NCBI RefSeq assembly: GCF_010015585.1
Contig: NW_022985121.1
Span: forward strand, 1-20,464
DNA length: 20,464 nucleotides
Direction of reading: 5' to 3'
Origin: Eremomyces bilateralis CBS 781.70
Taxonomy: Eukaryota; Ascomycota; Dothideomycetes; Eremomycetales; Eremomycetaceae
The notes beneath the pieces are model-generated. The model was not told the DNA's origin, made no database searches, and worked only from the letters and a program-made list of their open reading frames with translations. This document shows, in pieces, positions 8,235 through 17,700 of this stretch. Position 1 is the first letter of the stretch. Every line of letters begins with the position of its first letter. The position numbers were made by a program, and so were the translations under genes.

Positions 8235-9787
8235 ATAACCATCCCCGGTCGCTTAACCCTAGTACGCATAATGTCTATCGTAAGCGTACATTAGCATAGA
8301 AAGATATAATTAAATTAATGATATATACTGGGGTACGGCCGATGTAGATAATGGCTGCTATTCAAAAGGAGGATCCGAACACGCTAGTATCTGCTACCGA
8401 TATTCGCGGCGAGAGGAAGGCAATTAGAGAGAAGTACTTAAATGGGAGGAGTCCGATTAAGACATTATTAGATGACCTGTCTACGCCGGAATAGGTCTTT
8501 ACTATTAAGAAGGATGCGGATAATCACGTACAAAGTCTCTTCTTTGCCTACTAGAAGCAGATTAAGCTACTGCTCGCGAATCCCGATATCCTGTTGATGG
8601 ACTGTACGTACCGAACCAACAAGTACAAACTCCTACTGTTGCATATACTCGGCTGCACCAATCTGCAGACCTTCTTCTCTGTAGGGTTCTGCTTCCTCCA
8701 CAGCGAGAAAGAAGCAGATTACCATTGGGTAATCTCAAACTTCCTCCTCAAGATAGGGACCCCGCAGCCACGCGTGTTTATCAGCGATCAGGAGGATGCG
8801 GTAAAACTAGTAGCTCGCACTCTATTTCCGGGTGTTCCACAACTCCTGTGCGTATGGCATATCAACAAGAATGTGCAGACAAAGGCTCAAAAGACCTGGC
8901 GAGACGCTGATGGCGTAACAAAAGAAGAGAAGCAGAGAATTGCTGAGCACCGGGCCCAATTTATGAAACGTTGGAGTCAGGTATGCTCGCTCCCCGCCAA
9001 TGGCCTAAGAGGCGTTTCCAGAAGGCTTCCGGGAATGCCTCTTATAATTATTTTACAGAACTGACTGGAGCAGCTTATCTACGCAAAGAGTCCACATACA
9101 TTTAAGCTAAAGTGGAACGAGTTACTCAAAGACTACGTCGACCAGCGAGAACTTTGCCAATACTTACGTGACAATCAATGGCATATATGTACCGAGTGGG
9201 CAGCTGCTTGGACGTCTCAGCATCGACACTATAATACAATCACAACCTCTCCTGGTGAAGGAATGCATAAGGTCTTGAAGGACTACCTCATGGCTTCAAC
9301 AGGCGACTTGCTGCGTGTTGTTAGAAGGATTGAGCAGATGGTCAAGAGTCAATACAACAAGTACAAGAAACAGGTTGCTTCTTCTAAACACAGCATTAAA
9401 TTCGAGCACAGACTGGAGTTAATGCCATTCCTACCTCCTGGGATTCATGACATCCTTACGCCAGCGGCAATTGAACGCATTAGACAATAGGATCTATTAC
9501 GCCAGAAGGAGCAGAGACAACGTCGTAGCGGGCGTCCTTGTTCTGGCCTCTTTAAGAAGATAAACGGTCTTCCATGTCATCATACGCTGCGAGATGTAAT
9601 AAATTCTGGATCGACATTACGACCAAATCACCTCTACGACGACCATTGGCGCTATCAACGTGAGCAAGGACGGTCAATAAGCCTCTCTCCAAGGCCATAT
9701 TAATCTATCCTAGAGCCGCTTCCTGCTTAAACAAGAGGAGCGCCGAGGAAGAACAAGGCATCAACTCGTCGAGATCCATTAGCTTTT

Positions 9788-10220
9788 GAACGACGTGTAC
9801 CGCCCTCTCTACCACAACCCCAAGGTCAAACACTCGCTGAGGTCTTACAACATACAAACACCTCTGTCGCTGTGTCAATTCCTACATCTGCACTACCTAC
9901 GAATGCTATAACTCGTCGAGATCTTTCAGGCTTTGTGTTGGATATCAACCATCCTCTAGAGGTTGGGAGTCAGGTGACATCCCAATACGGCTAGTATCAT
10001 GTGTGGTTACCTCCTATTCCTCCGAGGCCTCCCATACTCCTAGATAGATCAATCAAATCACGTATCAATACTTCTACACTTTGAACGACGTGTGCCACCT
10101 TCTATCCTTCAATTTCAGCCTCCTCCTCCTCACCCCCAGGGTCAAACACTTGCTGAGGTCTTACGATACACAAACACAGCTGTTACCGTATCAGTTCCTA
10201 CATCTGCACCAGCTACGAAT
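9788..10220 (+). repeat. 295-bp offset duplication in the MULE A tail
   Basis: The sequence beginning GAACGACGTGT at 9788 occurs again, diverged, from 10083. The homology covers about 140 bp (through TCTGCACYAS...AAT). Between the two copies is about 170 bp of sequence that is absent from the matching part of MULE copy C. Copy C therefore shows the original arrangement, and copy A has a duplication plus inserted sequence. Confidence 0.7.
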
Positions 10221-10810
10221 TCTATAACTACTTCTCCATCTATATCGATCCCTTCACCTACTCCTATATCTTCCCCTACTCCATCTTATTTGTCTTTACC
10301 TGTCTCTGTTACTGCGTCTATTACTACGGCTTAATCCCCTCTACAGCCTGCTCCGTAACCCCCGTCGTTGGAAGAGTTCTTTGCCGACATCGAGCGTCGA
10401 CGACTTCAGCCTGTTCTATATAACTGCAGTGACATTAGCATAGTGATGAATTTTTTGGCAGAGACAGGGCAGGAAAACGACCCTACAGAACTAGTTGAAG
10501 CACGGGATATGGCTCTCGCGACAAGAGGGGCGTTTGCTTCCTGCACTCCAACAATGGCATAGAATTATCACTTTGGAGATATGGAAGCTTTCTATGCTGA
10601 AAAATTTGCACAAGTCGCTGCTCAAAATCCTCTTTTTGGATCTGGAGATGTGCATAGACAGCATCCTAAGCGTGCTGCAGCAGAGACGGCTTCAAATGCT
10701 TGGAAAGGACTTAGCCCGCGCAAGAGACAGCGACGTTAGTAGAAGATAGGCTTCATAAGGAATAGATTGAAACATTGAAGTTGTCTGTTGAAGAAGATAT
10801 AGAATAATTT

Positions 10811-10914
10811 GCGCTAAGCCTAGTTCAGCGATTAATTTCCATCATCGCTAGCGCGGGGGGAAAATCTCACGGGGGGGCAAAATCTCAAAAGCGGGGGGGA
10901 AAATCTCACCACCC
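10811..10914 (-). repeat. Right TIR of MULE copy A
   Basis: Its reverse complement matches 7041-7145 almost base for base, including the triple TTTTCCCCCC-type motif, the GCGCTAG stem and ATGGAAATTAATCGCT. It lies 71 bp after the transposase stop. The outermost bases (GGG in place of GGC) differ slightly from the left end. Confidence 0.85.
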
Positions 10915-11056
10915 TCCTACCAACTCTCGACGGTAGCGATTCGCGCTGTTACACATTTACACCATTACATACAATACAAATACGTTGATACAGACTTCTT
11001 GATCTATTCAGTTGCCTACAGCAATCCAATATCACCCAGGACTACCAATCCTTGAC

Positions 11057-11139
11057 AAATTTCCTCTACCACTAGCGCGGGGGGAAAAATCTCATTGGGG
11101 GGACAAATGTCAAAAACGGGGGGACAAATCTCACCAGCC
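11057..11139 (-). repeat. Orphan MULE right-end repeat, mixed motif type
   Basis: The reverse complement opens GGCTGGTGAGATTTGTCC and has three motif copies: two with TTTGTCCCCCC and one with TTTTTCCCCCC. It then continues CGCGCTAGTGG...GGAAATTT. It is a right end with no left partner in view, 143 bp beyond copy A's own right end. It is a remnant of another, older element or of a larger element that once enclosed copy A. Confidence 0.65.
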
Positions 11140-11384
11140 AAGTGTCAAGACCACTTGTTCGCTTCGCTCTCTAGCGTCTTGGGGAGGCGGTCCATATCGT
11201 AAACTAGGTCGCCCGAATCAACTCCCACGATGCAACCCACTATTACTCTAAATTGAGCTTTGTATTAGGTCTCTGGCTACATTGCTCTATAGCCGTACTG
11301 CTCTTTCCATCATCTGTTGGCAGGACTTTTAACGAACTTGTGCTCTTCTTCACATAGTTGCGCTTCTAAAGAGTGGCCTATACT

Positions 11385-12069
11385 ATGCCTTTACGCCTCG
11401 TGAGAGCAGTAAAAGCGGATATCCCCCAGCTGGTCGATTTGTACTTCGACACGTTTAAGAGCCCCTTGGTCCTGAAGGTGAAGCCTGATGTACCCCCCGT
11501 CCGCGAATGGTATAAGAAGAGCCTGGAAAGCGACATCGAGAAGCCACATACCCGAATATACAAGGTTGTGGAGGGCCAGGCAGAGTCGGTGCATGCATCA
11601 GACGAGATCATAGCCTTCGCCAAATGGAGCTCGCCGCACACGGAGCCTCCGCAGGAGAAACCCCCCGAGTGGCCTATGGACGGGGATATCGCGCTATTCG
11701 AGGAGGTTACTGGCAAAGCGACGGAGAAAAAGAAGAAGATAATGGGCGAGGAGGAGCATTGGTGTAAGTTATTAGACACAATACAAACAGTGTGATACGA
11801 CAGTATTAAGTATTTTCGTAGACCTAAGCGTCCTCGCAACCTTGCCAAAGCACCAGCGCAGAGGCGCGGGATCGCTACTGATGAATGAATTTTGCAAGCA
11901 GGCGGATCAGACCGGGCACCGGAGTTATGTTGAGGCGTCACCTCTCGGCAGACCGACATACCAACGGTTCGCATTTGAAACGCAGGACACGTTCAGTGTT
12001 GTGATTAACGGCGAACCATACATCGATTGCTGCATGGTGCGTGAACCACAAAGCCATCGTGAGCATTAA
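11385..12069 (+). CDS. GNAT-family N-acetyltransferase
   Basis: This is a predicted acetyl-CoA-dependent N-acetyltransferase; the acceptor is unknown and it is probably cytosolic or nuclear. Exons 11385-11763 and 11822-12069 are joined by a 58-bp phase 1 intron (GTAAGT...GTAG), giving 208 residues with no signal peptide or membrane segment. The N-terminal MPLRLVRAVKADIPQLVDLYF is the usual GNAT opening (strand 1, helix 1). Motif A, LATLPKHQRRGAGSLLM (about residues 131-147), carries the Q/R-x-x-G-x-G/A pyrophosphate loop for acetyl-CoA. PTYQRFAF near 185 is the motif B Tyr-containing turn. Residues 85-125 form a charged insert rich in Lys, Glu and Pro, as in many fungal paralogues of this group. 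The gene reads as intact. The ATG is chosen over an upstream GTG. Confidence 0.88.
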
Positions 12070-12149
12070 TGTCACTAGACACGTAGTATACTACTATCTA
12101 TACGATGCAGATTTTCTTGACAAATCGTGTCAGTCGAGTTGATGGAATT

Positions 12150-12338
12150 TGTGATGGATCAGAGGTCCGCAGACCTGGATGCCTTGTGGCCTTATGGCCC
12201 GTTCAGTTCTGGTTCAGGTTTGCTCTGTAAACACCAGAACAGATAAACGCCTCGCACACCTTAGATAGATTCCTCCTTCATAGCAACAATTCAATGTTTG
12301 CCTCACGATTGGAGATTCCCTACAGTGAGACCCTTACA
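12150..12338 (+). repeat. Solo LTR (family 1), no target duplication
   Basis: It opens TGTGATGG and closes CTTACA like the copy at 8063 and is closely similar along its length, but it is somewhat longer because of a short internal insertion. The flanks (GAATT and CTCAG) do not match, so it is older or has recombined with another copy. It lies between the convergent acetyltransferase and transporter genes. Confidence 0.85.
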
Positions 12339-12526
12339 CTCAGAAAGATTGAGCCTCTTTAGATATTCTAAAATCCAAATCCTAACAGATACAATAAACT
12401 TAATGAGGTTCTAAGTAAAGCCTTCATTTGGGTGGCCGATGCATTTCTCTACGGGTAATCTCAATTAGAATTTAGAGTCTCTCGAATCGCATGACTTCCC
12501 GCCCAGCTCTCGTCCGTCTTCATATC

Positions 12527-14734
12527 CTACTTTGCTGTCGCTTTTTCTTGCTCACGAGAACTAGAAAATGCGAAACCAGCTTCTCCACCATCAAGGCCAT
12601 TATTATGAATATCCGTCGTAACCTCACTACCTTCAATGCCCTTTGTTTCGTTCGCAATTGTCGGCTCCGTACCCTTATCCCGGCGGTGGACCGGAACGAA
12701 GATATCGTAATACCTCGGCATAACAAAACCAAGAATGATAAGAACCAGACCGAGATGCGCGAGAATGAAGCCGGCAACCATCATCGGGTCATTCTTTAGG
12801 GTCTTGAACTCGGGATACGCAAAACTGAAGATGATTGCTAAGACAGGACCACTGATATAACGGAGCAGGAGTGGTAGAAAAACGGGGATATTCCAGTTGC
12901 TACCTCCGCCAACGATGACGTTTAAATCTCGCCGCAGTTGATTGCCCTGTTTTAAGTTAATCTGGATCAAGGACGAGGAAATAACGTTGCTTACTGAATA
13001 AAACGCTAAGAACCAGAACCGGCTCAGGAACACGTTCGCATTCCAGAAACTAGGTGCTCTGGAATTGGGAGTCTCCGCGATGAGGGATGACGCAATGGCA
13101 CAGACGATATAGAAGCCTATGCCCGCCTCAGCTCCAGCTCCTGGGTTGCTGATGCCATGCGCAATCGAAATGCCAATGACTATCCCTCCGAAATATCCAA
13201 GATTGTAGACAGCGAATGCAGGTAGACCAGTTTGGCTGGTGATATCGCTCCAACGGTAGACAGTGGTAGCGCTGACCACCTCACTCCAAACAATGAAGAT
13301 GAGAGCTACATTATTAACCCATCTGTCAATGCCATCGAGAAGGTAATAACCAAATTCCGTGCAGTATGGAATGCACATCAAGAATGAAACCAGTGTTAGC
13401 ACGGTGACAACAACGGGACGCGAGTACTTGAGGCCAGAGTCGACGACCAAGGTGGCTGCAACGTCCAGCATGACAAAGGCCGAGCTGAACCCGAGTACGA
13501 CAAGGGTGAAGAACAACAGAACCGCCCAGAAGTTCGCTCCGGGCATCTGAAGCACTGCTTCTGGAAGAGTCAGGAATCCGACGACAAAAGCACCAAGTCG
13601 GACCCCATCCTGCGGCCATCTTCGAAGATATCCAACAACGCCAAAGACTGCAAATGCAGCAAAGTTCTCGAACAAAACATTGGATCCACAGATGAGGACA
13701 GCGTCCATGACGGCATTTGAGTGCTTTGCATTGTACGATGCATACGATGTGAAGTATCCGAAGCCAATTCCGGTGGAGAAGAATACCTGTCCGACGGCAG
13801 TTTGCCAGACTGTGCCGGACGCCAACTGGTCACTTCTCCAAGTCGCCCAGAGTAGTCTTACACCTGCTGCAGCATTCTCTAGGGACAGAGCACGGCCAAC
13901 AAAGATGATCGTCGTTACGATAGGCAGACCCATGGTGAAGTAGACGACGCGGCCGGTCAAGCCAACTCCGCGGAAGATGGAGACCCAGATAAGAAACCAG
14001 ATGAACATACTCCAGCCGACAGTTTCCCCAAGGACCTTGGTACTTGGGTATTTAAGAAAGCTTCCGTTTTCGACTGGATCTACATTGTGGATAATATCAT
14101 TCCAGTAGAACTCCTCGATTCGGCCCTCCCATGGCAACGGGCTAGTAAATGAATGTCGAAAATAGTTCATAATCCAGGCCAGGTTGACTGTGAAATACTG
14201 GACGACGATAAAGGACACGAAGACCGGTCCCATTCCAACACCTTTTAGTCTCCTGTTGATGTTGTTGACTAAAGACAGTTAGTACTAAGAAACATATGTA
14301 CCTAGGTGCTACATTAGGTTCGAGCTAGAAGGCTAAACTGCCTCTGGAAAGGTCTTAAGAGTCAAATCTCTGCAGATCATCTACCAGGGATAGCTTAGGG
14401 CAAGGGGTAGACTACAAGGTGATAAGATCGCGGCTCAATACTTACAGGCAATGACAGTTCCACCGCGATATGCCTGGCCGATAGAGATCTCCAGAATCAG
14501 GGTCGGAATGGCAATAAGGAACACAGCCATTAAATACGGGATGAACCACTGTAGCCCATAGTTGTTATAAACAACAGAAGGGTACCGCAACAGGTTTCCC
14601 TGTCCCGCACATCCTCCCATTGCAGCAAGAAGGAAGGCAGCTCGTGAAGGCCATTGATCACGGCCATCGTCTGATTTTGGAGGAGGAGGAGCAAGCCAGG
14701 CCCCAATCCTCTTGAGGTACTGTACGACCACCAT
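12527..14734 (-). CDS. SLC6/NSS-family sodium-coupled transporter
   Basis: This is a predicted plasma-membrane sodium:neurotransmitter symporter family protein (LeuT fold). Filamentous ascomycetes carry such genes, probably for amino acids or amines; the substrate is unknown. Exon 1 is 14734-14446 and exon 2 is 14268-12527, giving 676 residues. The intron (177 bp, phase 1) has GTAAGT and a perfect TACTAAC branch site 12 nt before its 3' end. TM1 carries the family signature around residues 39-52 (GGCAGQGNLLRYP), with the Asn that ligands sodium in LeuT. The next segments, QWFIPYL and EISIGQAYRGG, and the INRRLKGVG stretch across the splice are typical of fungal members. Around 12 hydrophobic segments are visible, followed by a hydrophilic tail of about 50 residues. 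GCAGQG in place of the common AVGLG is a mild variant. The gene reads as intact. Confidence 0.92.
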
Positions 14735-15589
14735 GATCGTTGTTGGACTTGTGAATCAGCTTAGGGATAAGTAAATAGAGGAAGAGGAAGGATCCGAATG
14801 GCTGGTATTCGGGATTCGCGGGACAATGGTCGCGTTTTTGTCCCCTGATTTTGTATGGCTAAGCTTTGCCAAGTGGTGAGAGACATCCATGGTGTCATGT
14901 TCAAAAGCTGGGACGTGGGGTTAGAGAGGACTAGCAGGCTGTTTTCGGTCTTGTACATGGTTCCCGGCGGGGCAATGGGCAACGGAGAAGGACGCTTATT
15001 CATGATTCAATCAATCAATCGCTACTGGGAAGGAATTATGGGAGTCTACGACTTTCATGTGTGGGGAGAAGCTCACGGCAAAGCTATCTCATGGCGTGGG
15101 GTCGGGGACCCCGGAAACAGTTACAAGATCAAATCTCGGAGGAGGGAAGGGGCAGAGAGCCAAGTCCCGATCCCACAGAACTTGGCGTCCAGTGGGTCCT
15201 TGGCATGGGCAACTCTTGGTCATGATCTACATCTCAAGACCCACCCGGCTCGAAAACTCACATTTCGTGATTATGACGTCGCGTTGCGTGCTCGAGATTG
15301 AGTCTGATTTTGCTTCATCGGCAAACTATTTTTCATTTCAAGGCCTGATTGGATGCAGTGGATGCCGTGGATGCGCGGATGCCCTGATTCTATGTACCCT
15401 GTTTGGATGCAGCGGGTGCCCCCTGCAAAAACTGGATGCCGTGTAGATGTATTAGCGGATATCTGTTGCGGTTACAACAGGGCGCGGGGGGGTGTTTTTT
15501 TATCCGGTCATCGACCGCTGAGTACGCTAATCCGGTTTTGGACGGCTAATTCACGAACAACAAGCGAAATTATATACGTTTTTCTTTGC
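14735..15589. other. Intergenic stretch with GGATGC-rich minisatellite
   Basis: I see no supported gene; the long plus-strand frames have no motif. At 15351-15440 GGATGC occurs six times in irregular spacing, with a partial longer repeat (TTGGATGCAG twice). The first 100 bp should hold the promoter of the transporter on the minus strand. Confidence 0.45.
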
Positions 15590-15663
15590 AACTGATAAAT
15601 CTAAATCTAATCGACAGTCTCTATGTGGTTTCTCTATTAAACGTTCCTAAATTTCCAACGTCT

Positions 15664-15819
15664 TGTTATGGTTCCAGGCCTGTGGCCTGTCTCCTGAATG
15701 ATAGTCACGTGACTAAGTCAACTGTCGAAGTCTTGGACATCGCGCACGCGTCGTAGATAGCTCTTCTTCTTTAGCTTTGCAATAAATGAAAGTGGTTCTC
15801 GTAACTTCTGCGATCAAAC
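15664..15819 (+). repeat. Solo LTR-like insertion (family 3) with 5-bp duplication
   Basis: The 156-bp unit opens TGTTATGG, followed by a CAGGCC-TGT-GGCCTG hairpin, and is flanked by CGTCT on both sides (15659-15663, 15820-15824). It splits the MULE copy 2 coding homology (YAVSET region). The closing bases are not the usual CA, so the right boundary is a little uncertain. It has an AATAAA polyadenylation-like signal near 15780. Confidence 0.7.
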
Positions 15820-16096
15820 CGTCTCAGATACAGCGTAAAGAAGTTCAGTAAAGGCAGCCAATATGGTCTGACCGTACTTCCTGAGATCTCCGAGAAAACC
15901 GCTTGGCACGCCCGTGACTGATTTGGATATCCTCGCCTGCCAGTTCTTCTCTGTGTGCCAGGCACATAGGCGATGCGGAACGCCTGGAAAGACGCGTTCT
16001 AGACCATTGATCAAAGCCTTCTCTTTATCTGTCAGGATAAGACGAGGAATTTTACGCTCAGGGAGTGTGACAGTCTTGGGCTTCGCCCAGTCTGTG

Positions 16097-16215
16097 TGTT
16101 GTGGCCTTGCGGCCTAAGGCAGAAGGCTGAGGGATGGGTAGACCGTTTGCCCACAGATGTAAATAGCAGATCGCAGTAAGAGAGATCTTCTCCTTCTCTC
16201 TTTAGCAATTCAACA
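16097..16215 (+). repeat. Short LTR-like insertion in MULE copy 2
   Basis: It opens TGTTGTGG, then GGCC-TTGC-GGCC, and closes TTCAACA, so its ends are TGTTG/CAACA. It separates two blocks of MULE domain homology on the opposite strand. No matching 5-bp flanks are seen. At 119 bp it is short for an LTR. An intron was considered, but the reading phases on the two sides do not fit. Confidence 0.45.
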
Positions 16216-17328
16216 GCGTTACCAGCTTACCAAATCCTTCGTGGTTTGGGCCCATGACAGGGAGAGCCTGAACGAGTGTCTCTAACGCCCATAAGTAGTC
16301 CCCCTCCGATTCTGTAGAGAGGAAGGCGAAGGCTAGGTGGAAAGGGCGCCTATTTGAGCTCATCCCGACGATGTGGAAAAGAGGCATATGGAACTTGTTC
16401 GTCTTGTACGTACAATCCATTAAGAGTACGTCAAAGTTATCCTTAAAGATCTCTAGGCTTTTATGGTGTGTAAAGAACAGAGATCGTAAGTGTTCATCTT
16501 CATCTAGTTCGTATTTGACCTTGAAATCAGACTCAGTCTCCAACGCACGGATGGTGGCTTGGATAAGTGTCTCCTCACCGGCCCGAATTCCCCTTAAACG
16601 CGCACAAAGATTGGCGACATCGCGAGGTCGTACGGATGTATTTGGGTGAGTCCGCCGGTAATCTTCATATAGAGTCTTTGGCTTCGTCCTAGCAACTAAC
16701 AGGTCTTGAATCCGATTGCGGGCAACGGGAGAAAGCCTCCTATGGCAGCGATGAGCCAATGGCGATACAATAGGATGATTATGTTCGACAGGAGCTCCGC
16801 TAACCCGCCATAACTCAATATCTCTATCGAAGTGCGCGGTAACCGTCCATAGACAGCCTGTCTTCTGTGTAGATGTCCGACGAGACCCGATCTTTGCTTT
16901 ACTTCTGAACGCTCCTCCACGGTCGCACTGGTAGATAACCGCCCTAGTCTTCCCTTGCTTGTTCGGCTTCGATCGGAGTATTGAGATGCCAAAGTTCCTT
17001 GCTCTTACAAAGATAAGGAGGTCTCGGTATGCTTCCTCCTTTGAGCCCCATCCCAGTGTTCCTTCTGGTGGTTGTGGTATGTCGGATTCGCGATAATTAG
17101 AGGTAGATTCGGAAGCAGATTCTACATCGCCATCGACAATGATGTCGTTAGAACGCGCGGATTCCGTGTCGGAGTACCCATTGAAGCTTGAGGCAGAGTC
17201 GTCGTCTGGAGGCGGAGGAGACGTTTCCATGGCCGTACAGCCACGCCTTGACTGTGGGAGAGTGGTCGAAAGGATGCTTAACAGGAAGCTCGAATTAATG
17301 CCTTTCAGATGCTTCGGAATAGCTTCAA

Positions 17329-17433
17329 GGCTACTGAAATTTGTCCCCAATATTTTGAGATTTGTCCCCCCTTTGGGATTTGTCCCCAACGCTAGTAATA
17401 ATGGAAATTAATCGCTCAACTAGGCCTAGCGCG
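17329..17433 (+). repeat. Left TIR of MULE element B
   Basis: It opens GGCTACTGAAATTTGTCCCC and has three ATTTGTCCCC motif copies, then CGCTAG...ATGGAAATTAATCGCT...CCTAGCG. It is the same design as the copy A left end but with a different motif type. Its interior side points right, away from the MULE copy 2 gene. It is therefore the left end of a separate element whose right end is not in this window, or is lost. Confidence 0.75.
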
Positions 17434-17700
17434 TGACCTCCCAGAGCAGGGGATCAACCCAAATACGCCAGCGGCAATTCAACCAATCAGAGCGCTTTTT
17501 TGGCTCAATATCACGTGGGGGGTGGATTGAGTGTCACGTGGTGGGGTGGATCGATGCGTTCCCCAAAACCAATGGTAGGTGGTTGATTTGAGACCAGGGG
17601 GTTCCCTAGAAGGATAAACTGACCCTTTTGATTCCGTCCTTTTCAATATCCAGGGAGGGGAAGGTTTTTTGTGCCTGCCATCCTGTCTTCATCCCGCCTT
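17434..17700. other. Stretch between MULE B end and Copia remnant
   Basis: No gene is seen. Two TCACGTG-containing GTGGGGTGGAT-like units (about 17511-17553) form a short imperfect direct repeat. The sequence may be MULE B interior or the degraded 3' end of the Copia copy; no clear LTR boundary is visible. Confidence 0.4.

Larger units (their letters stand above)
7763..10739 (+). pseudogene. FAR1-MULE transposase of copy A (decayed)
   Basis: This is a transposase relic. From the ATG at 7763 one frame carries a FAR1/WRKY-GCM1-like zinc finger (YHCDRSG ... NHP, split by a solo LTR). It then has the MULE DDE domain: LLMDCTYRTNKY (first Asp), VFISDQEDA (second Asp) and LCVWHINKN (C/WH motif), all in 8594-8910. 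A region with GLPCHH (about 9567-9590) follows, then a Ser/Thr/Pro-rich tail, and it ends SPRKRQRR (a nuclear-localisation-like basic end) at 10739. At least eight in-frame stops interrupt it; most are TAG, as CAG-to-TAG change would leave. The main frame holds until a 295-bp duplication near 9790-10085 shifts it. MULE copy C has the same tail without that duplication. The product cannot be functional. Confidence 0.85.
7041..10914 (+). mobile_element. MULE copy A: Mutator-like DNA transposon with TIRs
   Basis: This 3.87-kb element is bounded by nearly identical inverted ends (7041-7145 and 10811-10914) and holds one decayed FAR1-MULE transposase gene on the plus strand. The ends open GGCTGGTGAGATTTT and its counterpart. 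No matching 8-10 bp target duplication is visible in the flanks (TGCGGTAAT versus TCCTACCAA), so the flanks have either changed or recombined. It carries a solo LTR (8063-8234) and an internal 295-bp duplication. It is not autonomous as it stands. Confidence 0.8.
15590..17230 (-). pseudogene. FAR1-MULE transposase, copy 2 (partly open, disrupted)
   Basis: This is a Mutator-like transposase on the minus strand. From the ATG at 17230, 342 codons are open. There is an acidic Ser-rich N-terminus, then a FAR1-type zinc finger (YQCDRGG, GCLW, EHNHP, about residues 98-175). A linker follows, then the start of the MULE domain with LLMDCTYKTNKF (first Asp) and the FAFLSTESEGDY block. After a 119-bp LTR-like insertion (16097-16215) the homology resumes with LILTDKEKA (second Asp) and LCAWHTEKN. 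It is cut again by a solo LTR at 15664-15819. Sequence below about 15590 shows no further MULE homology, so the C-terminus is lost. The open half is far less decayed than copy A. The gene's own 5' TIR is missing: only 98 bp separate its ATG from the TIR of another element. Confidence 0.85.

Noticed and set aside
11378-11974. 198-residue minus-strand frame over the acetyltransferase
   Set aside because: It lies antisense to a clear GNAT gene, spans its intron and shows no family motif.
14855-15446. Two overlapping plus-strand frames upstream of the transporter
   Set aside because: Composition and content look random, with no motif, splice pattern or neighbour context.
16092-16220. Intron in the MULE copy 2 gene at the 16.1-kb gap
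   Set aside because: A GTAAGC and a CTTAG are present, but the reading phases before and after do not agree; TGTTG...CAACA ends fit an insertion better.
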